A program made the translations under genes and the position numbers. Below are positions 52,221 to 61,453 of a stretch of 64,000 nt of DNA, one piece after another (position 1 is the first letter of the stretch; each line of letters opens with the position of its first letter). Origin of the DNA: Riemerella anatipestifer (GTDB lineage: Bacteria > Bacteroidota > Bacteroidia > Flavobacteriales > Weeksellaceae); assembly GCF_009670965.2 (NCBI RefSeq), contig NZ_CP073239.1, positions 1,612,001 through 1,676,000 of the forward strand, given 5' to 3'. The notes below the pieces were generated by a model that was not told the DNA's origin, did no database searches, and worked only from the letters and a program-made list of their open reading frames with translations.

Positions 52221-52360
52221 TTATAGTTTAATGTTTAAAGTTCAATGTTTAAGGGTTTAAAGGATTAAAGGTTAGATATTGGATATTAGATTTTAGAGGT
52301 TGGAGGTTTAGCTGTTCAAAGTTCAAGGGTTCAAAGTTTAAAGTTCTGGGTTCGTAGCTC
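52221..52360 (-). repeat. Degenerate heptanucleotide repeat tract before the FISUMP gene
   Basis: On the plus strand, variants of GTTCAAA/GTTTAAA (for example AGTTCAAGGGTTCAAAGTTT) recur through about 140 bases between the leader hairpin and the start codon. A shorter, similar tract precedes the locus 1 gene (about 15380-15430). Confidence 0.55.
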
Positions 52361-52418
52361 AATAGCTCCGATGATTCCTTGAATATTTGAACTTTAAACC
52401 TGAAACCAATGAGAAAAC

Positions 52419-52458
52419 GCCTTCCCCCTCTAAACACACACAAAACGAGGAGGAAGGC
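52419..52458 (-). terminator. Terminator-like attenuator hairpin in leader copy 2
   Basis: Minus strand GCCTTCCTCCTC pairs fully with GAGGGGGAAGGC (one G.U), loop with GTGTGTGTTT, followed by GTTTTCTC. The T-run is shorter than in copy 1 (4 against 7). Confidence 0.5.
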
Positions 52459-52697
52459 TAAGACAGAGAGAACAGAATATCCTCTCTGTATGCTAGAAGC
52501 CCCTAACCAAAACAACCCATTCAGCTTATGAAAAAGACGGACTTCTAGCGGATATTTATGAAAACAAAACTTAGAGTGTGCTAAACACAAAATACCCCTA
52601 ACGGAAGCTAGAGGAATATTATTTACAATTGATGATAAAAATTTAGATAAAAAGTGGTATAATACGCGTACGCACGCAACTATTCTTCTGTGTCTTG

Positions 52698-52749
<52 letters not shown>

Positions 52750-52889
52750 ACGAAATTATTTGAGATAGCCAAATAATTTTGCAACTTTTTTTTACTTTTT
52801 TGTATATGGTTGGTATTGTGTCTCATAAACTGGGGCAAATGTATAAGCTATTTTTTAGATATGCAAATTTTAGGAGTTTGTTTTTTCTT

Positions 52890-54191
52890 TCAGAGGATAC
52901 CATTATCCAATAGTTTTGCTAAAGATTGGGCTAAATTTTTTCTAGAAAAAGCAGAGATATCTTGTGGAGCTTTAATAAAATCGGTTTGTTTCCAAAGCTG
53001 GTATTGCTGTAATAAATACTGCTTTAGAGAGGCTTGGTCTTGGTAAGAAAAATGTTTGCCTGTTTGGGTTTCTTCTAATATCTTCTCTACATCAGCTTGG
53101 GCAGGTCCAAAGGAAATAATGGTATTTCCAGAAGCCAGATACTCAAATATTTTACCAGGGATAATCCCTTTAGAGCTCTCTTGTGGGAAGTTGGTTATCA
53201 GAAGTAGCGTAGAATGGTGCATCTCTTCCACCGCCTTATGGTGTGGGAGGTATCCTAAGTCGTTAATGTGGTTTTTAAGAGGCGTGTGTTCCCAACTTTC
53301 GGAGATTTTGACATCAATTCTACCGACTAGTTTTAGCTCAAAATCGGCTTTAAAATCGGTAGATTCATTAAGTAGTTCATTTAGCGTTTCCCATAATATT
53401 TCAGGATTTCGCAGTTGTTCTAGTACCCCAATATAGCTTAATGTAAATTTAGTTTTAGGCTTTCTTTCGGTGGTATTAAGAGCTTCAGAATCGTAGCCAT
53501 TGGTAATACATACTGCATTTGCTCCTTTTTTTCTAAAGTTTTCGGCGTCAGTATAGCTGGTAGCAAGGGTAATATCTGCATGATTAAATACCTTCTGCTC
53601 TAGTTCCCGATGTTTTCTATCGGCTATTTTGGAGAGTTTAAGGTGTTTGTAGTAGGATATTTCTGTCCAAGGGTCACGGAAATCGGCAATCCATTTTAAT
53701 TTTGGAAACTCTTTCTTGAGTTTAAGTCCAATTAAGTGCAGGGAGTGTGGTGGTCCTGTAGTTACTAAAGCATCAAAATGATGTTCCTCCAAATACTTTT
53801 TTAGAAACTTTACCGAAGGATTTACCCAAAATACCCTAGCATCAGGAATAAAAAAATTTCCTCTTATCCAAATAGAAAGTTTGGATTTCCAACTTTGGTT
53901 AGTGCCAATATCAAACTGTCCTGTCTTAAATTTTTTGTTGTTTTTGTTGAGTTTTTCGGCAATTTGGTAAGGCTCCCAGATTTTTGTTTTTATAATATCA
54001 ATATCTTTTGGTACTTCCTTTAGCAGGCTGTTGTCTAATAAAGGATAGCTTGGATTTTCTGGAACAAATAAGGTAGGTTGCCACCCAAATTCTGGGAGGT
54101 ATTTGGCAAATTTGAGCCATCGTTGCACCCCTGGACCTCCTGCGGGAGGCCAGTAATAAGATATGATGAGTATTTTTTTAGGCTGTGGCAT
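52890..54191 (-). CDS. Family 4-type glycosyltransferase
   Basis: 433 residues with a GT-B fold pattern. N-terminal ISYYWPPAGGPGVQRWLKF, linker IADFRDPWTE, and the C-terminal sugar-nucleotide site IPGKIFEYLASGNTIISFGP with the conserved Glu. Cytoplasmic or membrane-associated; the acceptor is unknown, probably a surface glycan. It overlaps the end of the YfhO gene by 14 bases. Confidence 0.87.
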   Translation of the reverse strand: MPQPKKILIISYYWPPAGGPGVQRWLKFAKYLPEFGWQPTLFVPENPSYPLLDNSLLKEVPKDIDIIKTKIWEPYQIAEKLNKNNKKFKTGQFDIGTNQSWKSKLSIWIRGNFFIPDARVFWVNPSVKFLKKYLEEHHFDALVTTGPPHSLHLIGLKLKKEFPKLKWIADFRDPWTEISYYKHLKLSKIADRKHRELEQKVFNHADITLATSYTDAENFRKKGANAVCITNGYDSEALNTTERKPKTKFTLSYIGVLEQLRNPEILWETLNELLNESTDFKADFELKLVGRIDVKISESWEHTPLKNHINDLGYLPHHKAVEEMHHSTLLLITNFPQESSKGIIPGKIFEYLASGNTIISFGPAQADVEKILEETQTGKHFSYQDQASLKQYLLQQYQLWKQTDFIKAPQDISAFSRKNLAQSLAKLLDNGIL

Positions 54192-56703
54192 TCTGCTCTT
54201 TGTAGAGTTTTAAAATTCCCAAGATACTTAGTAAGATGAATACTCCAAAAGCACCATAAGACCAAAGTTTACCTTTGTGCAGAACTTCAGGGTCAAAAAC
54301 CATTTTGATGGTATGATTTCCAGCAGGAACATAAACGGCTCTAAGAAGGTAGTTCGCCTTTATATAAGGGACTTCTTGATTGTCCACAAACATTTTCCAA
54401 CCTTTCGGGTAGTAAATTTCGGAGATTACTGCAAGTTGAGGTGTTTTAGACTGGCTCTTAAGCTGTATTTCGTTTGGCTGGTATTGGGTAAGCTGGATAT
54501 AGGCGGTACTGTCAGGCTGAATGTTTTTGCCATTAAAGTAGCTTTTGTCTTCGGTGCTTACCACGGCTGTTCTTTTGTTGTCTATTGTGCCGATAGCTTT
54601 GATTTCCTCGTTAGGCGTATTAGCCCATAAAATATCAGAAACAAACCAAGCGTTGCCATTAGCATCAGGGTTAGGGTAGGCTTGTGGATTGTCCGCACTA
54701 CCTACCACGAAATACTTAGCATTAAGCATATTCAATACTTTTGGTAATGCTACGGTGTCTTGTTTGCTAAAATATTCGTTGATTAAATCATCATATCTTC
54801 TCAGCTTAGCAGCACTATAACCTCCAATAGAAGCTTTGAAATAAGAAGTGTTGGTTTCGCCAAAAGTTCCTAAAGTATTATTGAAAATTCGGTAATGACT
54901 CTTATCTTTTTCGGCTAGAGTTTCCAAAGTCTTATTGATGTTCACTTGAGAAAGAAGCCCTTGTATGTAAGGATTGTCTCCTGCCTTTCCTATGAGATAG
55001 TCGTTATTTTCTTTTTGGAAAGGGTTTTCTGCAAAGGTTTTATCTACAAAATTACTGCTGTTAAGATAACGCTGATTTACCGTCCATAAATCAAATAAAC
55101 TTACCAAACCAATGATAACTAAAGCGATATTTTGAGATAATTTTTCCTTTAAACTAAGCCAAAGCACTATCGCAGTAATGCCTACATATAAAATTGCTTT
55201 TATGGCATCTGCTCGGAAAAATTGCCATCTTTCGTCTTGTAGATAGTTGAGTAGATAGGGTGGGAGATAGGTCTTTTCGGTATCATTGTAAAAGTCCAAA
55301 AGAGATTTGCCTCCTACGAGTAAAATCACTGTAAATCCGAGAACGGAAGCTGTGGTATAGATGAGGTACTTTTGTTTTAACTCTTTGGAAAGGTTTTGAT
55401 TTTTAAAAAACTGATACAAACCTAAAATCCCAATGAGCGGAAATAAAAGTTCTACCACAACTAGGATAGAAGATGGTGCTCTAAATTTGTTATAGAGCGG
55501 AACATAATCTATAAAAAAGTCGGTAAGTGGCATAAAATGATGTCCCCAAGCCAACATAATCGTGAGGGCGGACGCTCCCAAAATCCAATATTTGTATTTT
55601 CTTCTAGCAAACACAAATCCTAACACCGCCAGAAAACAAACCACGGCACCTTGATAAGCTGGTCCAGAAGTCATAGGCTGGTCTCCCCAATAGGTAGGAC
55701 TGCTAAGCCCTCTGATGATATTATTAACTTCCTCTTGTGAGGTTGCATTTTCTTGTACAAGTTCTTGGATACGCCCCATCATTCGTTCCGAGTCTTTTTC
55801 TTGGCTTCCGCCTCCCATAAGTCTAGGAATAAATAGATTGAGTGTTTCTAGCTTTCCGTAACTCCACATGGTAATACTTTCTTTATCCATACCAGACTTT
55901 TCAGTATTGCCTTTTTCGGTGTTTAGAATTTGCTTTCCTCTTACGGTTTCCTTAACATATTCGGCATTAGCCATAAGCCTTTGGGCATTCATACCTACCC
56001 CTAGAGCAATAGCAAGGGCTAGTACACCAGAAGAAATACCGAAGTGTTTCCAAGTGGTATTGCCTTTAATGGCTCTAACAAGCTCTGAAATAAACAAAAA
56101 CCCTAATGCTATAAATAGGTAGTAAGTCATTTGGATATGATTCGCTGCTATCTGTAACCCCATAAACAAAGCGGTAACAATGAATCCTAAAATGTACTTT
56201 TTCCTGATGTACACTAATAGAATACCTGCGAGTAAAGGTGCAAAATAGGCTACAGTGTGCACCTTACCATTGTGCCCAGCAGCGATGATGATGTAAAAAT
56301 AAGTAGATAGTCCAAAAAACGAAGCTCCAAGTAAAGCGTATTTCCAATTTCTCACGGCTACCATACCCAGTAGGAAAAATCCTGAAAACAACAAAAACAG
56401 ATAATTGGCTGGTTTAGGAAGGAAGTTTAAGATATTATCCACCTGTTTTATAAGGTCGCCTCTAAACTGTGCACCTGTTTGGTAGGTTGGCATTCCTCCA
56501 AACATTGCATCACTCCAATAGGTTTCGGTGCTATATTTAGCTCTGTAATCTAATAACTCTTTTGCACCGCCTTTGTAGTGCACAATATCGGGTTGCATAA
56601 GCTGTTTACCAGAGATAATAGGATTGGCATAAAGTACAGCAATTAGCACAAAAATAACCAAACTGCCAATGATAAAAACGAGGTTTTTGTGTTTCAGATT
56701 CAT
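54178..56703 (-). CDS. YfhO-family multi-pass membrane protein
   Basis: 841 residues, about 12-13 membrane segments in the first 500 and again one at the end, with a large non-membrane C-terminal region (about 560-800; SYFKASIGGYSAAKLRRYDD, EIYYPKGWKMFVDNQEVPYI). This is the layout of YfhO, thought to handle lipid-linked sugars in surface polysaccharide modification. It is followed directly by a glycosyltransferase, supporting a glycan role. Confidence 0.82.
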   Translation of the reverse strand: MNLKHKNLVFIIGSLVIFVLIAVLYANPIISGKQLMQPDIVHYKGGAKELLDYRAKYSTETYWSDAMFGGMPTYQTGAQFRGDLIKQVDNILNFLPKPANYLFLLFSGFFLLGMVAVRNWKYALLGASFFGLSTYFYIIIAAGHNGKVHTVAYFAPLLAGILLVYIRKKYILGFIVTALFMGLQIAANHIQMTYYLFIALGFLFISELVRAIKGNTTWKHFGISSGVLALAIALGVGMNAQRLMANAEYVKETVRGKQILNTEKGNTEKSGMDKESITMWSYGKLETLNLFIPRLMGGGSQEKDSERMMGRIQELVQENATSQEEVNNIIRGLSSPTYWGDQPMTSGPAYQGAVVCFLAVLGFVFARRKYKYWILGASALTIMLAWGHHFMPLTDFFIDYVPLYNKFRAPSSILVVVELLFPLIGILGLYQFFKNQNLSKELKQKYLIYTTASVLGFTVILLVGGKSLLDFYNDTEKTYLPPYLLNYLQDERWQFFRADAIKAILYVGITAIVLWLSLKEKLSQNIALVIIGLVSLFDLWTVNQRYLNSSNFVDKTFAENPFQKENNDYLIGKAGDNPYIQGLLSQVNINKTLETLAEKDKSHYRIFNNTLGTFGETNTSYFKASIGGYSAAKLRRYDDLINEYFSKQDTVALPKVLNMLNAKYFVVGSADNPQAYPNPDANGNAWFVSDILWANTPNEEIKAIGTIDNKRTAVVSTEDKSYFNGKNIQPDSTAYIQLTQYQPNEIQLKSQSKTPQLAVISEIYYPKGWKMFVDNQEVPYIKANYLLRAVYVPAGNHTIKMVFDPEVLHKGKLWSYGAFGVFILLSILGILKLYKEQNATA

Positions 56704-56728
56704 ATCACTTCTTGAGTTTTGTAGCGTA

Positions 56729-56932
56729 TTATTCTTTTATTTCTTCGTAATCTACAGTTTCTGCTTCCCATTTTATGTTGCTCTTTTTGGAAGTGCTTTT
56801 TTGCTGAGACTGATTTTGAGCCTTCTGATGAGGAAAATAATTATAGAATTTGTTAAAGAATAGTCTTTTTAGAATATTCCATACAAAAAATATAATAATG
56901 GTAGTCAAAATTATCTTTAAAATAAATTGCAT
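56729..56932 (-). CDS. DUF4834 small membrane protein
   Basis: 67 residues: one N-terminal membrane helix (about 4-20), a basic Gln/Ser-rich linker and the C-terminal WEAETVDYEEIKE that marks DUF4834 of Flavobacteriia. Function unknown. It lies 25 bases upstream of the YfhO gene on the same strand. Confidence 0.75.
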   Translation of the reverse strand: MQFILKIILTTIIIFFVWNILKRLFFNKFYNYFPHQKAQNQSQQKSTSKKSNIKWEAETVDYEEIKE

Positions 56933-56974
56933 AATTTGTTGTAAATAATACGGTTTTAAAGAGTTTTAAAAAAT

Positions 56975-57015
56975 CAAAATACACCTACACTAAAAAATAG
57001 AGTAGGTGTATTTAT
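56975..57015 (-). terminator. Terminator of the DUF6263 lipoprotein gene
   Basis: AAATACACCTAC and GTAGGTGTATTT around a 13-base loop, just downstream of the minus-strand stop at 57023. Confidence 0.75.
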
Positions 57016-57022
57016 AATATGG

Positions 57023-58048
57023 TTAAGGATTAAGCGTAATGCTAGACTGTGTGGTCTGCGTCATCGTTTGGCTTTGTTTACCATCAGATAAACTTTCCTT
57101 TTGTGTAGTAGTCATATTTTGTTTAGATGAAAGAATCCAACCTGTGTTGGCATCTAAAATAATTTTACCATTCTGAGAACCTTCTACACTAATGCTGTGT
57201 GTGATACCTTCTTGCTTTTTAGAATCAGATTTTTTTGGAATGCCACCTTTTATGCTTACTTCTGCCTTTCCATCGGCTACTTTTTCTAGTTTATAAGTGG
57301 TGCTAATTTTTAGTTTTCCGTCAGGTGTTAAATTATCGGTTTCTGTCCAAGTTTCGCCTATTTTAACTCCTTTTTTAGGTAGAATGTTAAGGCTTTGAGT
57401 AAATTGTTCCTTAAACATTTTCTCATTAAATCCTTGCTTGAAACCGTCCATAAATTGTTTTCTTTCCTTGGCATCTTTGATAAGGCTAGTGATGTTCTGT
57501 TCCACCTTTTTATAAACTGCATCAAATCCCGAAATGGAAATAACATTCCCCTTTTCGTCCATTTTCATTTGGAGCTTGTTACCAGAAAGAGCTTTGTTTA
57601 CCGTCCACATACCTTTTAGTTGTTCCTCTTTTGGTGCTGCTTGCTTGGTATCAATAACTACTGTTTTACCTTGAGAAGAAGATTTATTAACTTTTCCCAC
57701 GAGGTTTACGGTAATATCGTAAGTACCATTAACAAAATCGTTTACGGTAAAAGTAATTTCATCGGTCATTTCTTGTGTACCACTAATGCTTTTTCCAGAA
57801 GGGTCTTTTACAGTAGTAACATCTTTTTGAAAGGAAGTTAAAGGATAGGTTTTACCTTTTTCTAGTTTAAAAGATAAAGAGTATACCCCAGCGGAATCAG
57901 TGATGGCAGGTTTTGCTTCAGGAATTTTAGCTCCTTCTTCTTGTGGAGTATCTACTGTAATGGTTTCAGCTTTACCTGTTTCTTTATCTTTTTTACAAGA
58001 TGTTAATGCGAATGCAACGATGCTAAGTGCAATTATTTTTTTAATCAT
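57023..58048 (-). CDS. DUF6263-family lipoprotein
   Basis: 341 residues from the ATG at 58048. A longer frame upstream overlaps rlmB and lacks a signal peptide at its start. Signal peptide with lipobox ALTSC, then Lys/Asp-rich linker and a beta-rich domain with SLSFKLEKGKTYPLTSFQKD, TWTETDNLTPDGKLKISTTY and GWILSSKQNMTTTQKES, as in DUF6263. Lipid-anchored in the periplasm or at the surface; function unknown. It follows rlmB after 38 bases. Confidence 0.75.
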   Translation of the reverse strand: MIKKIIALSIVAFALTSCKKDKETGKAETITVDTPQEEGAKIPEAKPAITDSAGVYSLSFKLEKGKTYPLTSFQKDVTTVKDPSGKSISGTQEMTDEITFTVNDFVNGTYDITVNLVGKVNKSSSQGKTVVIDTKQAAPKEEQLKGMWTVNKALSGNKLQMKMDEKGNVISISGFDAVYKKVEQNITSLIKDAKERKQFMDGFKQGFNEKMFKEQFTQSLNILPKKGVKIGETWTETDNLTPDGKLKISTTYKLEKVADGKAEVSIKGGIPKKSDSKKQEGITHSISVEGSQNGKIILDANTGWILSSKQNMTTTQKESLSDGKQSQTMTQTTQSSITLNP

Positions 58049-58086
58049 TTTAAATATTTCAAATTTTAGTTGTGTTATTTTAATTT

Positions 58087-58863
58087 TTAAAGTCCCATTC
58101 TCTGTCTTACTACTTCGTACAAGATAGCTCCACAAGCTACGGACACATTTAGGGATTGCGTTTTACCTTCTATAGGTAGTTTTATTTTTTCGTCAGAATG
58201 GTGAAGTACTTCTTTAGATATGCCTTTTTCCTCGTTCCCCATTACTAGGGCAAAAGGAATTTTAAAATCTATATCATAGATTAGTTTTTCTGCTTTTTCG
58301 GTTGCAGAAAATACAGAAACACCCGACTGTTGAAGGAAATCTACGGTGTGTGCTAGATTTTTTTCTTTACATATTTTAACATTGTATAGGGCTCCAGCAG
58401 AAGTTTTAATAGCATCTGAATTGATGGGAGCTGCACCTTTCTCTGGAATGATGATGGCATCTACGCCTACACATTCTGCAGTTCTACAAATAGCTCCGAA
58501 ATTTCTAACATCTGTTAGTCTGTCCAAAATGACCAAAAAAGGTGTTTTACCTTGTTCAAATATTTCAGGGAGTACCGCTTCTATACTATAGAAAGGAATG
58601 TCTGAAATAAAAGCCACCACGCCTTGATGATTTTTTCTCGTAAAACGGTTGAGTTTTTCTATGGGTACATAGTTAGGACGGATTTTATGCTTTGCTAAAA
58701 GTGTTTTGAGTTCCGCATAAATGCTCCCTTGTAATCCATTTTGTAAGAATACTTTATCTATGGTTTTGCCAGCCTCTATGGCTTCTATTACAGGTCTTAA
58801 ACCGAAGATAAAATCCTCTTTTTTATCGTTGTTTTTTTTGTGCGATGTATAATCTTGCCTCAT
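58087..58863 (-). CDS. rlmB: SpoU-family RNA 2'-O-methyltransferase (RlmB-like)
   Basis: 258 residues. N-terminal substrate-binding domain (FIFGLRPVIEAIEAGKTIDKVFLQ) and a knotted catalytic domain with the three SpoU motifs: LDRLTDVRNFGAICRTAE, ALVMGNEEKGIS and IPIEG-type LPIEGKTQSLNVSVACGAILYE. It should methylate G2251 of 23S rRNA; other SpoU members look alike. It lies 10 bases after the DinB gene. Confidence 0.88.
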   Translation of the reverse strand: MRQDYTSHKKNNDKKEDFIFGLRPVIEAIEAGKTIDKVFLQNGLQGSIYAELKTLLAKHKIRPNYVPIEKLNRFTRKNHQGVVAFISDIPFYSIEAVLPEIFEQGKTPFLVILDRLTDVRNFGAICRTAECVGVDAIIIPEKGAAPINSDAIKTSAGALYNVKICKEKNLAHTVDFLQQSGVSVFSATEKAEKLIYDIDFKIPFALVMGNEEKGISKEVLHHSDEKIKLPIEGKTQSLNVSVACGAILYEVVRQRMGL

Positions 58864-58873
58864 TTTTTATTAT

Positions 58874-59338
58874 TTAATCAATCATCAATGCTCTTTTCTG
58901 TGCTAATATATAGCCGTAGTGCATACCTTCGTGTAAGTTGTTGAATATAATGGCTTCTTTGATACTTTTAATATCTATCCCAAAACTAGTAGAATATGGT
59001 GAATAGTCCGAAAATAAACCATTATCATAGTCTTTCATTAAAATTTTGGAGGTTTCCGAGAGTAAAAATCCTAAATCTTCCACTTCAGAATCCTTTACAT
59101 CTAAGTTTGGGAGTGTTCCTTTTTTGTATCGTTCTATCCAGTAAGAGTCTATACGAAAAGGGTTGCCACTAAGATAGTAATGCAACAACTGTTGAGTGGC
59201 TACACAATGAGCAATGTTCCAATAGATGTTATTATTAAATCCATCAGGAATTATGAGCAATTGCTCCAAAGGAGTGCTTTGCAGGACATCTAACAGATTT
59301 TTTCTGACAGCTTTATGGTTTGAAAAATGATAATTCAT
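58874..59338 (-). CDS. DinB-like four-helix protein
   Basis: 154 residues from the ATG at 59338 (MNYHFSNHKA). Helical, with the three metal-ligand histidines of the DinB fold recognisable (NIAHCVATQQ, and HEGMHYG in the last helix). Typical members are metal-dependent thiol or bacillithiol transferases; the role here is unknown. First gene of a minus-strand run with rlmB and the DUF6263 gene. Confidence 0.75.
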   Translation of the reverse strand: MNYHFSNHKAVRKNLLDVLQSTPLEQLLIIPDGFNNNIYWNIAHCVATQQLLHYYLSGNPFRIDSYWIERYKKGTLPNLDVKDSEVEDLGFLLSETSKILMKDYDNGLFSDYSPYSTSFGIDIKSIKEAIIFNNLHEGMHYGYILAQKRALMID

Positions 59339-59504
59339 TTCAACTTTATTAAAAATGTATTTAATCCTCAAAAATAGTTTAATTAGTTGAAAATGCCAAA
59401 GTTTTATTATAAATTAACTATTTTCTAGAGAGAGCTTGATTAAGTATGATGAATAAAGGATTTAATTTAACAAACTTTAACACAAATTTAGCTTAATTTA
59501 TTTT

Positions 59505-59516
59505 GAGAATATTCTC
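59505..59516. promoter_or_regulatory. 12-bp palindrome upstream of the moxR operon
   Basis: GAGAATATTCTC, perfect dyad, 38 bases before the start of moxR. A TATTTTTG (59539-59546) eight bases ahead of the ATG may be the -7 element. It could be an operator. Confidence 0.4.
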
Positions 59517-59553
59517 GAATTATTGCACTTTTACCAAATATTTTTGAATAAAA

Positions 59554-60558
59554 ATGGCAGAATTACATCAAGCGGAAGAAATAAAGATTTTAAGTGAACA
59601 GATTCAAGTTCAGAACTATCATTTTAGGCTCTTAAAAGAAGAGATGGGGAAGGTGGTTATAGGGCAGTCTTATATGGTGGATAGATTGCTAGTAGGGCTT
59701 TTGGGTAATGGGCATATCCTTTTAGAAGGCGTACCAGGCTTAGCAAAAACTTTGGCTATAAAAACACTTTCGGAGGCCTTACAAGGGCAGTTTTCAAGAA
59801 TACAGTTTACGCCAGACCTTCTACCTGCAGATGTGGTAGGTACAATGATTTATAATGTTAAAGAGAATGATTTTTCTATAAAGAAAGGTCCTGTGTTCGC
59901 TAATTTTGTGTTGGCTGATGAGATTAACCGTGCTCCGGCAAAGGTGCAGTCGGCACTATTGGAAGTGATGCAAGAAAAGCAGGTAACCATAGGTGATGAA
60001 ACATTACAGTTGCCAAAACCATTTCTTGTAATGGCAACGCAAAACCCTATTGACCAAGAAGGAACTTACCTTTTACCAGAAGCACAAACCGACCGTTTTA
60101 TGCTAAAGTGTAAAATAGAATATCCTGAATTTGAGGATGAAAGAACGGTAATGAGAATGGTGTCCACATCAGATATTCCTAAGGTAACTCCTGTGGTGTC
60201 TTTAGAGCAAATTACAGAGGCTAAGCAACTTATCAATAAAATCTATTTGGACGAAAAAATAGAGAAATATATTTTGGATATGGTCTTTGCAACTCGTTTT
60301 CCTGAGCGTTATGGCTTATCCGATTTAAAAGATTATATCAGCTTCGGTGCGTCTCCTAGAGCATCTATTAGTTTAGCGGTGGCATCTCGTGCGATAGCCT
60401 TTATTAAAGGAAGAGCTTTCGTGATTCCAGAAGATGTTAAAGAGATTGCAAAAGATGTTTTAAGACACCGAATTGGACTTAGCTTTGAAGCTGAAGCCGA
60501 AAACATCACTACAGATGAAATTGTAGATAGAGTTTTAGCTAGAGTTCAAGCTCCGTAA
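59554..60558 (+). CDS. MoxR-family AAA+ ATPase
   Basis: 334 residues. Walker A GVPGLAKT (about 63-70), Walker B VLADEINRAPAKVQSALLE, sensor 1 ATQNPIDQEGTYLLPEAQTDRF and a C-terminal lid. MoxR ATPases act as chaperones for neighbouring VWA-domain proteins. First gene of moxR-DUF58-batD-like-batA-batB. Confidence 0.93.
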   Translation: MAELHQAEEIKILSEQIQVQNYHFRLLKEEMGKVVIGQSYMVDRLLVGLLGNGHILLEGVPGLAKTLAIKTLSEALQGQFSRIQFTPDLLPADVVGTMIYNVKENDFSIKKGPVFANFVLADEINRAPAKVQSALLEVMQEKQVTIGDETLQLPKPFLVMATQNPIDQEGTYLLPEAQTDRFMLKCKIEYPEFEDERTVMRMVSTSDIPKVTPVVSLEQITEAKQLINKIYLDEKIEKYILDMVFATRFPERYGLSDLKDYISFGASPRASISLAVASRAIAFIKGRAFVIPEDVKEIAKDVLRHRIGLSFEAEAENITTDEIVDRVLARVQAP

Positions 60559-60589
60559 AACTTTATTTTATTTGATACAGAAAAAATAG

Positions 60590-61453
60590 ATGCAGGTAAA
60601 AGACATCATAAAGAAAGTTAAACAGATAGAAATTCGCACCAAAAAAAGGACAGATACGGCGCTTATGGGGCAGTATCATAGTGCTTTTAAGGGGCAAGGA
60701 ATGGCTTTTTCTGAGGTGAGGCAATATCAGTTTGGAGATGATATCAGAAGGATTGACTGGAATAAAACGGCTCGTTTCAAAGAACCTTTTGTTAAGGTGA
60801 TGGAGGAGGAAAGGGAGCTTACTATTATGCTATTGGTGGATGTTTCTGCGTCTATGGATTATGGGACAAAGGTTCAACTGAAGAAAGAATTTGTAGCAGA
60901 GATTTGTGCTAGCTTAGGATTTTCGGCGGTGGGGAATAATGATAAGGTAGGCGTGGTACTTTTTGCAGATAAAGTATATAAAGTCATTCCGCCACAGAAA
61001 GGTAGGAAGCATATTTTAGCTATTTTGAGCCAGATTTTGTCAGTAGATTATGTACCCGCAAAATCTAATATAGATGTAGCTTTAGAATATGTGATGAATG
61101 TTTTTAAGAAGAAATCGTTTTTGTTTTTACTATCCGATTTTAATGATGAGATAGATGAGAAAACATTAAAAGTAGCTTCAAGAAAGCATCAACTATTAGG
61201 AATAAGGGTGGCAGATGAAAAGGATAACGAAATTCCAGATGTAGGATATGTGTTTTTTCAAGATATAGAAACGGGAGAAAATATCTGGGTGAACACTTCT
61301 AACCGGAGATTTAGATATCATTTTGCTGAAGAGCAAAAGCAGAATTTAAAAAAGATGAAGGAAACTTTTGATAAAAGTTCTGCCTATTTTATAGACCTTA
61401 AAACAGGAGCTGATTACACGCGAGCATTATATCAATACTTCCAAAGGAGATGA
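60590..61453 (+). CDS. DUF58 protein (VWA-like)
   Basis: 287 residues. Standard DUF58 block SEVRQYQFGDDIRRIDWNKTAR near 40-61, and a VWA-like metal site DVSASMDYGT. It is the usual partner of MoxR. It overlaps the next gene by four bases (ATGA). Confidence 0.9.
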   Translation: MQVKDIIKKVKQIEIRTKKRTDTALMGQYHSAFKGQGMAFSEVRQYQFGDDIRRIDWNKTARFKEPFVKVMEEERELTIMLLVDVSASMDYGTKVQLKKEFVAEICASLGFSAVGNNDKVGVVLFADKVYKVIPPQKGRKHILAILSQILSVDYVPAKSNIDVALEYVMNVFKKKSFLFLLSDFNDEIDEKTLKVASRKHQLLGIRVADEKDNEIPDVGYVFFQDIETGENIWVNTSNRRFRYHFAEEQKQNLKKMKETFDKSSAYFIDLKTGADYTRALYQYFQRR

